From NCBI GenBank assembly GCA_003952965.2, contig CM025856.1:2373127-2437126 (forward strand): a stretch of DNA of 64,000 bases, read 5' to 3'. The notes beneath the pieces were generated by a model that did no database searches, had not been told where the DNA came from, and saw only the letters and a list, made by a program, of their open reading frames with translations. Numbering within the stretch: position 1 is the stretch's first letter; every line of letters begins with the position of its first letter. This DNA comes from Morella rubra (Eukaryota; Streptophyta; Magnoliopsida; Fagales; Myricaceae). Shown piece by piece: positions 23,501 to 36,300 of the stretch. The position numbers and the translations under genes are program-made.

Positions 23501-26500
23501 TCAATACGCCTCAATCTCATTATCTGAAAGGCAATAAAATAAACACTTTTCAAATTATGATCTCAGGAATAAATGAGTAAAGGAGTCAACAAAGAATGCT
23601 TACCTTTGCTAAAGCATTCATATTTCTTAAATCTGTTGTTAGTGGATCCATCAATCGACTGCAAATGAAATGAAAATAACCAAACAGTTTCGACATTAAA
23701 TCAAAGGAAAATGACAAATAAAAGGAAAATAATCTGAAAATCTAGACTAAATGAGGTTAATGGCCATCAACATCAAAACAGAAGATGAAGCAACCAGCTG
23801 GTCCATGGAATGAGAAATCAACCACAATTTAGTCAACATGTCACAACTCTCATATGGGATCAGAAATTTTAGTGGGGTTGGGTAGTGAATTAACTTTGTA
23901 AATAAAAACATACACCATTGCCGTAGTCGAGGAAGAAATGGAAACTTCCGTATGTGTTGCCAAAGAACAAACCTAAAAAATATCGAGTATCAGAAGTCAA
24001 ATAGTACCTATCATCCATCCTTGCCTGAGCTTCAATATAAGACAATGCTGCACAGGATTTTATCACACTTTTGGTGTATCTTTTAGAAATAATCTCTGCA
24101 TCAGGTGTCATTTCCTGAAATTTAGGCAAAACAATTTACGTAAGGAAACCAAAAACGAAAACCTATACCAGGCATGGTCAGCCCAATAAGACACTCCAGA
24201 TGTGTGCATACGAGTTCGCATCAAGGTATATGTGCGCTAGCATTTCTGCTAATGAATTCTATGCATGTCACCTCTCTAGGTTGTAGACATATCGTCAACC
24301 ATCAAATATAAGATGAAAGCAAAGATAATTAGTTCCTCAAAACTCCTAAAGAAATACAAAGCACAATGTCTGAGGTGAAACCTCCCCTTCCAGAATGCAC
24401 AAATATACATGCATACATGTAGACATAGATACATGTAAACATATGTATGTATAATAAATAGATGTATCTGCATATATATACAAGAAAAAAAAATAGTATC
24501 TGTCTGGAGAGAGAAGTTTCTGTCCTCGAGAAATTTGTAGCAACAAAACAAATGTGTCCCCAATACACACAATTACAAACTGCACGACCTTGTTCCACAC
24601 TCTTATCAGAGCCCAAAAATTTCTCCAAGTGACGTCCAGGTCACATGTGAAAGGAAAGAAACTTTTTATATGAAACAGTCAGGTGACAAACATGACAACC
24701 TGATCTAACCTGTTCTATCCTCACATCAGCAAAATTAACGATACCATCTGTAAAAATATGAACCCAGTGAATAGCGAGTGACCTTTGCTCACCTTGATAA
24801 CAGCCTAAGGCAATTTTCACAAACATTTCGTTCACAAAACTTAATCAGGGCACAGCTTCACCTGTCCTGGTATCTCTGTTTTGTGTTTCAAAATTAATAC
24901 TACAACAGATTTTCATGAAGACCATGTATGAAGCAGGACATTCTTCTCAAGTGGTTCTAAGTTTATAAATTGGTAAACCATGGATGATGATACAAGTGAG
25001 ATAGCATGAAATCTATAATCGCAAAGGACAAATTCGTAATATTAATCTTGAACAGAGGATAAGAAAGAAGTATATAACTAAAATGCAATATTTCATTAAA
25101 ACCATTGTAAAATTTGAATTGAATTATCTTTGAATTATGAAGAGCAGAATAGGAGAAAAACAGAATGTATCTACATAACCTAATATATCCAAACTTGCTC
25201 ACACCCTCTGGCTGCCACAGCATGCTAGTAATGGGAGAGTGACAGAACGAGTATCTTACCAAATATCATGTACTAGCAAATTCCAGATTTACCGAATCTT
25301 AATCATTCTAGAACATTCACCTATCAGGGATTCAGGGAAATGCTTCTCTCTTTGCAAAGAAAAAAAAAACAGAACTACAAGGGATATTTTGCAAATACTT
25401 AGTCCATCTATTCTCACAGTTCACTAAAAGCTGAAAATCCTTTAACATGATTAAATGAAGTAGCACATACCCAAATAACAGAGAAAGCTAGCCTTTCCAC
25501 ATCAGCTCGAAGAGAACATATATCTGCAAGATAAAACTTACACTGCATGAGCTTTACCCAAACAAAAATCAACCATACGAGCAAGCAACACGAATACAGA
25601 ATCATTAGCTCATATGATGAGAAAAAAGAAGAAAAAAGCTTACCTTCTGTCAGAGGCTTAGGAAGCATGTCAATTCGCCGTTCAACAAGGTAGACAGATG
25701 TGCCTCTTTCTGCAGCCTCATCATCAATTGGGGTGCCAGGGTGCACAAAATTTGTTACATCAGCAATATCTAATTGAGTGTCATTAAAGATGGACATTGA
25801 AGGTGCATTTGTACATTTTAAACAACAAAGATTCACAAACTACATATAGAATGTAATAACATTAATAACACCATCAAGCCTCTTCCCATAAATAAACTGT
25901 GGTCCAGTATGTATGACAACGAAAAATTTATACAGATATATGATTTGTGACCTACCACAACATCTTTATAATCAATGCCATGTGTAAAGTCTTATATCCT
26001 CCATAGCCGTTGGATCAAAGACTTGCTAACAAATAACTACTAAGATATCAGAAATTTTATGTGTCCTTCTGGAAACTGATGAATTCATTCATTGAAATGT
26101 AGCATATGTATACGTCCTTTAACTGCACAACTACACCTCAAACCCCATAGATATTGACATTGTCAGCACGTTATAGGATACGCACTCCAACTTCAAAATT
26201 TCCATTTGGAAGACTGGTACAATGCAGTGCATCATCAATATCCTTGCATCCTGCACAAACCAGATGGATGCAGTATGTTACTTGATATCTAATAAACTGC
26301 CTGCATCTGTCCAACGTAAAGAAATATCAAGAAATAAATCAATGACATATAAAAAGAACAAGAAGACGACAAAGTAGAAGAAAAGTTTAATGATGATGAT
26401 GATGAGGAGGATGAAATGATAAACCAACGGGTTGCATAAGCATACCTGGAGGATCCACACTAAAGACACGCAAATTTCGCAAATCCTGCCTAATAGGATT

Positions 26501-29500
26501 TGCTAAATCTCCAGAAGACACAGACCATGGCAACGGTGGCAGGCATGCTAGAACTTGAGAAGAAAATGGTCTTGAGTTTATATCATTCTCTATCAAGACC
26601 ACCTGTGGCATCAACAAAACTAATAGATGTTATTCTCATCTAAATTTATCAGTCGGTTTCTAGCTATGAAACACACCTCACTTTCAGTATCTCTACCACC
26701 TATTTCTTGCTTGAGATTACATGTGTCACCTAGGACATAGTGGCCATATTGAGCCACAATTTCTCTTGTCGAGAAGATTCTCAAGTTGTCGACGAATCTT
26801 AGGAATCCTGCGATCTTTGGAGACAAATAAGGCATGTGCTGTACCTCCACTACCTGCAGGCATCACCTATTTCTCCTATGGTCCGCACATAGTGGCCAGA
26901 AGGATGTCGAGATAGACGGTCCCAAGAATCCACTGCCACAATAATTCTCTTGTCGAGAAGATTCTCAAGTTGTCGAGTATGAATGCGAATCTTAGGAATC
27001 CTGCGATCTTTGGAGACAAATAAGGCATGTGCTGTACCTCCACTACCTGCAGGCATCGGCATTGGCTCCAAAGATCCACAATAACTGCACAAAATTATTT
27101 AATTTTCACATTAGACAAAGTGAACACATTACCAGAGAAGTCAGTGAGAGAAATGACACTAGCCAGAGCATCAAACAAGATGGGCATTTGCAAGCTAAAA
27201 CATTAGATTTAGCCAGCTAAAAGAAATATAAGTACTTTCCAACCCACACAAGATGGGCCTTTGCAACCTAAAAAATTATGTTTGACTAGCTAAAAGAAAT
27301 ATATGTACTTTCCAACCCACAAGAATAATACATGGTAAAAGTTGAACTGTGAAATGAAAAATCAAAATGAATGTATCCCCAAATATAATCTCGAGAGAGA
27401 TAAGTTATGAACATCTCCACAGACTTCAACTAGACTTCACTGTCAATGTCATTTCAGATTTGCATGTCACAAGAAGATATAATGAAACTTTTAAATCTGA
27501 ACTGCTCTACACCATTTAAATGCTGATACTAGAATAATGCGAGTTGAAGGGATGCACATCCAAAGCAAAATAGTTGTGACAGAGATTCAGTGGGGGAAAC
27601 ATAATATGAAGTGGTTCTGAGTTCCAAAATAATTCAAACAACGAAAAAGGAAAGCCTTAAACAGCTGAGGAAAAAGAAAAGATACCCCTTATATTTTTCC
27701 ATGGAAGCGAGAATAAGAAACTAACTACAAGGGCCGAGCAAGTTTAAATGAAGATAAAACATTGTCCATAATATCACTCAACAGTACTAAAATCATCAAT
27801 ATATTTGTAAACCCACATGGACGGGCTCTGAATGAGAAGTTCACTTACGAATGCCAGTTTCTCTTTATAATACCAATTACCCGACCGGATGGATGAGATG
27901 ACGCAAAATTTAAGTCTCCAGCAGAACCCTGGACAAGACTTGTAGTTCTTGGAGCATCATCAGTACTGCTCGGAACTAAATGAACATCTTCGTCCTCATC
28001 TTCTGCAAAACCAACAGGAGCTTTACTATTAGTAAGCACCAGTATTTGTACTTTGAACCTGCCTAGTTCTTTGCACTATACGATTGAGTAAAGCAATATG
28101 ACTATTGTGACACTAAAATGCCCCTTGAGGTTCTCTAATGAGCAACATTAAGATAAAGTGCATTGACTAAATGAACCTAGTACAACCTTTGTACTCGTTT
28201 CACTCTCTTTCTTTTTCTTCTAATAAAATTTCCTTATTCATCAAAAAAAAAAAAAACTAAATGAACCTACCCCTTAAAGAAGTAGAAATATCCCATAAAC
28301 ATCTACAGAACTTTCCTCTGGAGTGTAGAAGAATGCATAGCTTTCAAAACAAATGAGACTAAACAGAAACAAGAACGATGTCCTCAAATCATCCACGTTG
28401 AAGCAACTTTATCATCTTTTTTTCTCAGTTGGAGATAAATCTAATGCACATTGATGCACCGAAAAATAAGATTACATGTTTAAACAGGTGTATATCATCT
28501 AAGAGGTCCAAAAGGCATGACATCTTCTAACATACCTTCTTCGGCTATGGATAGAGACTTCTCTTCATGCCACTGATCTTGGGGCAGCAGTTCTACTGCC
28601 ACTATGTCACCATCAAAAGCCCTATTCATGTTTGTACGCCCATAGATAATTATTTCGTCACCAATGCTCTCACTCCCAACATAAGCTTCAAATGGATTGT
28701 AACGGTTGACACGAAGTTTCCCTTGATGGTATATTCCACGATGCAAACCAGAAGTAATCTCAGACATTGGCTTATGCTGAAAAGAGAACAGAGAGCAAGA
28801 AATTTATTAAGCCCAATGCCCATATCATGATGTCATCATCCTTATGACTAACCAAATCCTTAAAACTTCAAAAATAGGCAAACTCAATACAAACCTCTGT
28901 ATACATGATTTTCCTCTTTGACGGTCTCAAGTCTTCAACTTCTACCATGTTGACATCTTCTGACGTAGGTTGCACTAGCAGGTCAAGCAACTCAGGTCGA
29001 TCCAATGACTTCACATATGACTCAACTGAATATAAGACAACAATTCATAATTAAGCTTCGCCGGCAGAATATTTGTAACCATTGATCATAGTCATGATGA
29101 CAATGTTGATAGTAAAACTAAAGTTTCAATCCCAACTATGCAGACACTGGAGCCACTGAAGAGATACCAGAGCTACAGCTAGAGATATCTTACTTGTCTC
29201 TGCAGAAATTCCCTCTTCAATAGCCTTCCTCTTATTCTCCCGATCGTTAGTTATTAGTAAAACATGCGTAGCGCCACCAAGATGAGTCTGATACCATTGA
29301 GCAGCCACCCGAATTGCTAATTCAATACTTTTAGATGTTAGAACTGGGAAATTTGAAAATGCTTTCTCTGAAGCAATCAAATGTTATAGCTACGTAATTA
29401 GTAATTACCACAAATTTGATACATTTCCATGAACCAAACCTCAGATGTAATCCTTATTGGAGAGGAAGCAAGGAGGGAGGGTGGAAGGTAATAAATTGAA

Positions 29501-30802
29501 ATCAGTACTCATTTTCTTGAGGGAGGAATGAAGAAACAGCTGTGAATCAGCGGGGAGGAAAAAAACTGTAAATTGAATTTTAATGGTCAATTATACTAAT
29601 TAGGTTTACTCACAATTGTATTCCTATGAACTAAAGTTTCAAGTATGAAGGACTTCCAAAGTATGAAAAAGGCAACTTTTATCATTGAAAACAACATGAG
29701 GGTCTTCTTTCCACTGCAAGTATAAACAGGAGGAAGATTTGCAGAGATAAAGCAACATCTACAAAGGCAGAGCATATTGTAAATTCTCAGAATTCTGCGA
29801 TTATGCCAAGAGCAAACCTCTGTCATTACGATCATTTTTACTTTCTTTATTCATTTCCTTGACAAAAGTATCCCTACCAAGGAAAAATGCAAAAAATTGT
29901 CAGATAGTGTAGAAAACTACAAATAGAAATGACAACAGCATCACTGGAAAATATGAAAGAAACTCAAAGAAACCACAGGACAATCATATGGAAGTCAAGA
30001 AATGAATTGCATCAGCTAAGAGAACCATAAAAGAGAAGCCAACAACTATAAAACATTCAGTTTTTTTCTTGAAACTTAGAAGTCCTTGCACATATTTCAA
30101 CTCTCCTAGGCCTCTATAATATACCCAAATGAACAACGATCACATTTCCAAAAACCTCCCATTGCAGATTCGCACCACAAACATCCGAATAGATGAAATA
30201 AAACGATAAAGTTAAAAAGACCGTACTTATGGTGCTCATTCGCAAACACAAAGAATCTCCTCAAGGAATTGCTGCATAAAGCTCTAACTCTATTGTAGAC
30301 CCCCATGTTCTTGTTCTTAACCTCTTCCAGCACAATTGATAGCATGACGACATCGTCAATGGCCGGATTCTCAAGCAAATCAATCTGCAATCAAAGGGTT
30401 TAAAACACATAAAGAATGAGAGAAACTCGAATTGTATTGTTAAGGTAAAAAAAGTGTAAACTCCATGGGGAATGGAAATGGATAAGTACCTGATTGAGAA
30501 CTACATTGGTGTCGACAATGAGAATGGTGGAAGCGGAAGGACTCAAGCGAGCAGTGGAGGAGTCGCAGACTTTGCAGATTGGAGCTCCACAGTAGATGTC
30601 GTCTCTGAGATAGTGCTCTCTGACTTGCTGCAGCGAAGAACAACCCCCCCCCCAAAAAAAAAAAAAAAAAAAACAAAAAACCATAATCGGGTCAAGAAGA
30701 AGAAAGAAGAGAAAACTTAGAATTAAGATAGAAAGGGTGCAAAAAGACCTTGTTCACTTTGCCGCCTCTGGTTTTCTTGACGAATGTCTTGCTGTGCAAC
30801 AT
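20536..30802 (-). CDS. RRP44A: Exosome exoribonuclease RRP44/DIS3 homologue (RRP44A type)
   Basis: Twenty-five coding segments, 5' to 3': 30802-30749, 30627-30490, 30384-30227, 29873-29818, 29316-29194, 29025-28895, 28776-28536, 28002-27849, 27084-26854, 26692-26677, 26602-26446, 26250-26182, 25769-25644, 25523-25471, 24114-24008, 23658-23604, 23523-23424, 23208-23097, 22436-22316, 22086-22027, 21934-21829, 21743-21648, 21268-21187, 21101-21036 and 20734-20536. Phases agree throughout and give 936 residues. Order: a short basic start, a PIN endonuclease domain ([12 protein letters not shown] near residue 57, [19 protein letters not shown]), cold-shock domains, an RNB exonuclease core (CKDIDDALH near 488-496, the Mg-binding Asp cluster) and an S1-like end ([16 protein letters not shown]). 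It degrades RNA 3' to 5' with the nuclear exosome. The join 26854 to 26692 is hypothetical: this exon carries a 193 bp internal duplication that otherwise gives an immediate stop. Confidence 0.93.
21150..21174. repeat. GA microsatellite in an RRP44A intron
   Basis: About twelve AG units, lying between exons 21268-21187 and 21101-21036, only about a dozen bases from the donor at 21186. Confidence 0.85.
26665..27060 (-). repeat. Tandem duplication inside an RRP44A exon
   Basis: The exon text at about 26866-27057 is repeated at about 26693-26864, offset 193 bp at the junction. The outer copy (27084-26866) is intact and reads [20 protein letters not shown] to [11 protein letters not shown]. The inner copy has lost about 9 bases after CTCAAGTTGTCGA and about 30 bases further on, and contains stops. 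Because 193 is not a multiple of three, reading straight through stops at TAG (26853-26851). A donor CAG/GTAGTG at the junction and an acceptor TAG/AGATAC at 26693 would restore the frame and add two residues (A, C). Confidence 0.8.
27175..27320. repeat. 73 bp tandem repeat, two copies, in an RRP44A intron
   Basis: Copies 27175-27247 and 27248-27320 both start ACAAGATGGGC and end TACTTTCCAACCCAC, with about ten differences. It is intronic and non-coding. Confidence 0.8.
28180..28255 (+). mobile_element. Short non-LTR retroelement stub (LINE/SINE 3' end)
   Basis: A 76 bp insert ends in CTAATAAAATTTCCTTATTC, then ATC and a run of about 13 A. It is flanked by a perfect 14 bp direct repeat ACTAAATGAACCTA at 28166-28179 and 28256-28269. 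An A tail plus a long target duplication is the signature of target-primed insertion, here strongly 5'-truncated. It lies in the RRP44A intron between exons 28776-28536 and 28002-27849. Confidence 0.8.
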
Positions 30803-33350
30803 CTTTCGTAACGACTTCGGTCTCGCTCCCCCACTGTCTCTCTCAACGTCTCTGCCTCTGTTCCGAACTTTTCTTCTCAGAGGGTGCCTTAGCTGCCGAA
30901 GTGATTACTTCTTCCCTTCTTGCGGCCGTTGTTCCTTACTTGAGCTCTGTTTTTTCCCTTCGCTTTTTCCCCTCTTTTTTATCAGTTTTGTTTTCTCTTC
31001 TTTCCGTCAGTACCTGTACATCCCTCAGTTTTTCATGGTATTGGGGGTACCTTTTTTTTTGTGAAAAAAAATAAAAAAAATAATTACTGTAAGAATTTTA
31101 TAAATTTTTTTAAAAACTGTCTAAATTTTAAAATTTGACAAATCACTGCATGAATTTTGGCCATGTTTAAAAAATTCACTTACTCGTCACAATTTTTGTT
31201 CAAATTTTTAATGGAATTAATGACACTACACACTACCTGCATGTAACATTCCATGTGTCTTAAAAATAGATAAAAATTATATATTTTTTTATAATTTAAT
31301 GTCTTGTTAATGTTATGAATTTTTAATGCCTTGTGAAGAAAAAGAAGATGAAGAAAATGGGTGTATTGACTATTGATGTGGTTGGATGAGTATGACGTGG
31401 AGTATGATGCTGACGTGTATTACAATTACATTAATGAGACTAATGGAAAGGTATCAGAAGGATCATTTTTTGAAAATATGGTAAATAGAGGGACTAAAAT
31501 TTTAAAGGTTAAAAGATTAAAATGAAATGAGTGCAAATCCAGTGACTATAAATCAAAACTCCCTAATTTTTATTAAGGTTTAAGACAAGTAACATATCAT
31601 ATGACCATATACATACATGGAATCATGCTATGTCATCAATTCCATTACAAACTTAGACAAAAAAATATGACAAATATAATGATATTGCAAACATGATATA
31701 AATCCAAGTAGTAATTTATCAATTTTAAAAATTCAGACATTTTTTTTAAATTTCCATAACAATTGAGGCTGTGATTTATAAATGTATTATGACTTTGAAA
31801 TCCGGTTTGAGGTTGATAAGATGTACATTTTCAACTTGGATTCAGCTTAAAAATAGAATGAATGATGGTAAGTAGAAGCACTACTCTTAGTGAATTCTCA
31901 AAAAGAAAACACTTACATTACAAAAGCACACACTTGATGAAAATTACTAGGCATGATTATGATAGCCTCTTTTGGTCACTAGAAAAATAAGAACGTTTTT
32001 CTAACGCTTGAAACTTTATTAAATAAGCACCAATTTGTACCTCGGATACTCGATCAAAAAAAAAAATACCAATTTACTTCACCTATCCATAAATATACTA
32101 TTCTGACTCGAACTAAATACCATCTCAATACTAACAAATTTCTAATTCAAAGTTTTTTTTTTAATCCAGTTTTACATCCCAAATATAATAACTGTAGAAC
32201 TACTCTCGTCCATGTTTCTCTAACACGAACTTTGTGGTCTCTTCAATTTCTTACTTTTCATGACCTAACTTATTCTCTTAGCTTTGAATTTTTTTTTCTT
32301 CAATCCAAATTGATTTTTCTGCCTTCGCCTCCGATCCACCTTTTTGGATTGTTTTAGAAAAATAAAATAAAAACTTTACTTAAAAAAAAAAAAACTGTAT
32401 TATATAGAACCTAAAGATTGCTTTCCTCACTCCACACGCAAACAATTCAAAAACGTTGAAGACTTTTCAAATCAGGATATTAAGATTATTATGAATTTAA
32501 AAAGATGACCTTCTTCAATCTACAAACTTATTACGTCGGAATATTAGAAAACACACGTAACAATCGTAAAGTAATTGTTATTAAATTATTTCTCACAACG
32601 ACTCTGTTAGAACAATCCTATGAAATATAATAGGATTATATCTTCATGTCTCAGGAGGCGCCTTGGAGTTGCAGCGACGTCTTTAGAGTTCCAATAGTTT
32701 CTTCTACGAGCGAAAATGTAAGGTTATATTTGGTTTGGGCTCAAAAATTTTTTTTAATCATTTTTTATTAATTTTAATAATTTTAATAATTTTTCATAAA
32801 TTTTTTATTAATCTTAAGATAATTTACGTTATCTTTAAAAAAATAAATATAAAAATATTTTTCAAAACCAAATTATACATAATGTAAAACTTTTTAATTA
32901 TTGTTGATTTTAGATAGGTATTAGGCGGACAAAAGTGTAATTTCAAAATTAGCGGCGGCTTCTGTTTTTTACTAGAAGCAAATAAACGGGGGCATTCATT
33001 CCTCAAAATTGTGGAAAATATTTTTGAAATTTTAAAAATTTTTATTTTATTAACATTTATTGAGATTTATAAACAGTAGCGTACATGCATATAAAAGTTA
33101 GAAATTTATGACGGAGCCGTTAGTTAAAACAAAACTTGATAACATTGACAACCTCGTATATGGTTACGGGTTCGGAGATCCTAAAATTGCCGCGTGGGAA
33201 GAAGCTTGGAATCTTCGATGCTGCCCGATGCTGTTCTCCTCTGACCTTGACTTCTCCTTATCCCAACGATTACGAACATCTATTCCCCACTCGCCGGCTC
33301 TCTTTTCTCAAACACCTCAACAAGGATTTCCAGTTTAGCTTGTCTCGGAG
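30803..33350. promoter_or_regulatory. Divergent intergenic region between RRP44A and IRE1
   Basis: Both flanking genes face outward, so both promoters lie here. The part near RRP44A (30803-31070) is CT-rich, as plant leaders often are. The part at 31080-31560 is AT-rich with phrases such as GACTAAAATTTTAAAGG and GACGTGGAGTATG, which look like worn transposon sequence; I could not delimit ends. The rest to 33080 is very AT-rich. Frames at 33108-33354 precede the IRE1 start and are probably leader sequence. Confidence 0.45.
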
Positions 33351-36300
33351 ATGAAGTACCATTTTATTCTTGGCGCATGCGTGTTTTTGTTTTTTGCAAT
33401 CTCGGTGCTTTCGAGCTCGATCGGCGAGTTATCGCTTTGGAATACGCATGCGGCTGGCTTGTCTCGGAGGCAGAGCCGATCTCTCTTATCTCTCTCACCG
33501 TGAGTTCATATTCTCTTATTTTCTTTCTTTTTATCGTTGATTTATTTTATCCAATTTCCTGATAAAATGTTTTGGGGAATGTGGGTTCTGTTTAATTATG
33601 TGGAGTTTGTTCAGCAATTATTTAGTACAAACTCTGTACTCATGCGCGTTGGGTACCTTAGGTTTGTAAATTGAAGCACGCAACACGACAGGGGTCTTCA
33701 AATAAGATGTTATATACTTCTGAATTGTAGTCTCTTTGGCCGTCAAAGTTCGATAACCTTCTAGTTAGTTGAATAACATCATTGGTTGGCATCTTCTGGG
33801 TGTTGGGCCCGACTCACAAAAAGCACAATTCCACTTGCACTGTGTTTCGAGTTTTTTTTTTCCTTCTTTTTTTGGAAAAGGGAGTTTGGGGGGGGGGGGG
33901 GGGGGGGTGTGATGACAAGAGGTGGAGGAAAAGAAGAGAATAGGTTTTCCATGTACTCTATTTGGATAGGGAGAAGAGAGGAATGGGTGTCCCTTCACTT
34001 GTTTGAGAGGGTAACATGCGTTCCCAGATCCACACAAATCCTCAGATGTTTTTCCCCTCTTACTTGAAAAAAGTCGAAGCAGGAGTGTAAACCCTTTCCC
34101 CCCTCCCGGCGGTGCTCCATCTCCACCCAAGTTAAGCATATTTCTCTAATATGTTATTTGGAATTTGGGTGTACTGTTAGTTTAAACTGCTATGAATTGA
34201 AATTAGCTTATTTGAGCTATATATGCAAACAAAATCATATATGTTGTTACTCTGTGAGAATGACTTTCCAATTCTGTTACACTTCCTTTGATTTGATTTT
34301 CCTTGGGAACAGTGAACATAGCACGGCGCTGATTGCTGGACTGGATGGAACAGTCCATTTGGTGGAGAGTAATTCTAAGAGAGTTATCTGGTCGTTTGCA
34401 TCAGGAACACCAATTTATACTTCTTATCAGGCTCCTTTCAAGGCAGATAATGATAAAGAAAAAGCATCTGAGCGAAGTGGCGGATTCTTCATAGATTGTG
34501 GAGACGACTGGGAGTTGTATATGAGCACTGAGCACCGTGGTAGAATGGTATGTTTTCTGTGTTTGTTGTGTCAATGCCTTCTGAAATGAAATCAGTATTT
34601 TGATGGGTCATAGACAACTTAAGTTACATTTTTTAGACTTTTTCGCGTGTTGTGTTGTAAGGGAGGGAAGGAAAAAAAAGAAAGGAATTACGAAGATCAG
34701 GTGGCTCCCTTAGCTCACTAAATTAAGTTAGCGTTTGTGTGCCTAATAAAATAATTACAAAATAAATCTCCATCCCCATCAAATCATCCCTTTTCATATA
34801 ATAAATATAAAAAATTCATTCAAAACCAAACCTCTTCTTTTTTTTACCAATTCCCAATAAAATAAAACTAATAAAAAGTCTGCCAAATCATCCTTCCTAG
34901 TGGGCCTGCTCATTTATAAAAAAAAAAATTGAAAAGTGCCAAGCGTTTCGTATATATATGGTATAACTTTTATTAATCTATTGATACGAGCTTCTTACAG
35001 TTTTTTGTTTTTCCTTTGTGGAAATAAAATTTACCAAGTGTTGGTGAATAATTTTGAGTTCGCTAGACATGCTATTGTATGTATGGTGGCTTGTTGGCAC
35101 CAACGGGATTTTTAGGCTCTTTTTTATGAGCTAACCTCTGTTGTTGCTCGACACTAATGTTCACTTAAGACTGTAGGTTTTATATTCCTCGTGATCACTT
35201 GATCCTGTTAGACATTGCCTGAAAATGTCTCTATGAATTTATCTATTATGCTTCCATGTCTGGTTGCGTAGATCTAGTAGCGTTTTTCCTTGATACTTTC
35301 TTTGATATGCCTTACTACAGCTTCCTCTCATAAATGCAGAAACTTTCGATGTCTATTGATGAATTTGTCAAAAATACACCATACATATCAGAGGATGGCG
35401 CTGTTATGCTAGGATCTAAGAAAACGACAGTTTTTGAGGTCGATCTTAGGACAGGAAAGCTGATCCGCTCGTACAGATTTGATTCTCCATCACCATTGCA
35501 GAGTGATGAAAAGCAGAGTGTTTCATATACTGATACATCCATTAAGGAGTTGATAGAGGCCAGTCCTAAGAATCCGGATATGGTTGATTTGCGACTACAC
35601 ATCACAAGGACAGATTATATGCTGATGTCCTTTGCTCGAGACTCGGTTAAAACTTCTTGGAATATGACAATTGCTGAAGTTGGGGCTTCTTTGCTTTGTC
35701 TAGATGCTTCTAGTGGGGCTCCTTTGAATTTGCCAGATAATCTTGGTTCAGAAATTGGAATTGATTTCGCTATGCCATTGTCATGTCACACACGAAGCCC
35801 TATTTTCCGCCATCGGAGTCATATTTTGCTAGAATCTTCTAGGCCTGAAAGAATACCGGGAGTATCACATCTCCAAGGTGAACTTGCAATACCTCCTTCA
35901 CTTTCGGACTCCATGCTGCCTTTGCCACCCAAAACAAAGTTTCATCACAGAAAAGATAGTAAAGCAATGCTTCAATTGGCTCCATTGGGGATTGTTGCTG
36001 TGCAGAGCATGAGAATTTCTCTTGATCATCTGTTAAGTGCATTTGGTGAATGGTCAACAGGATTGTCTATCATTTTGTTCACGATCATTGTTGTTTGGAC
36101 TCTTGTTGTCAAAGGTTATAGTCGGCTCGTTAAAGAACAAGCTTTGCTGGATGAGCAAAATGACAATGTTGAGAAAACGGATAAACTCATTGATGGTGAA
36201 AACAAAATCTCATTGCACCTTAATAAACTTTTTGATGGTGGCTCTAGTGGTCGCAGGATAGGTAAACTATTCGTATCAACCAAGGAAATTGGTAAGGGAA

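Noticed and set aside
24276..24628. Overlapping minus-strand frames of 84-99 codons
   Set aside because: They lie in an RRP44A intron rich in TATG/CATA simple sequence; three frames are open at once, which points to composition.
30750..31074. Plus-strand frames of about 100 codons rich in Phe, Ser and Leu
   Set aside because: They are antisense to the CT/GA-rich leader and first exon of RRP44A, with low-complexity content.
31080..31560. Possible Mutator-like remnant
   Set aside because: One side reads like a typical transposon end, but no matching inverted end or target duplication could be found.
33765..34139. 124-codon minus-strand frame with Pro and Gly runs
   Set aside because: It is the complement of the G homopolymer in IRE1 intron 1 and has no family resemblance.
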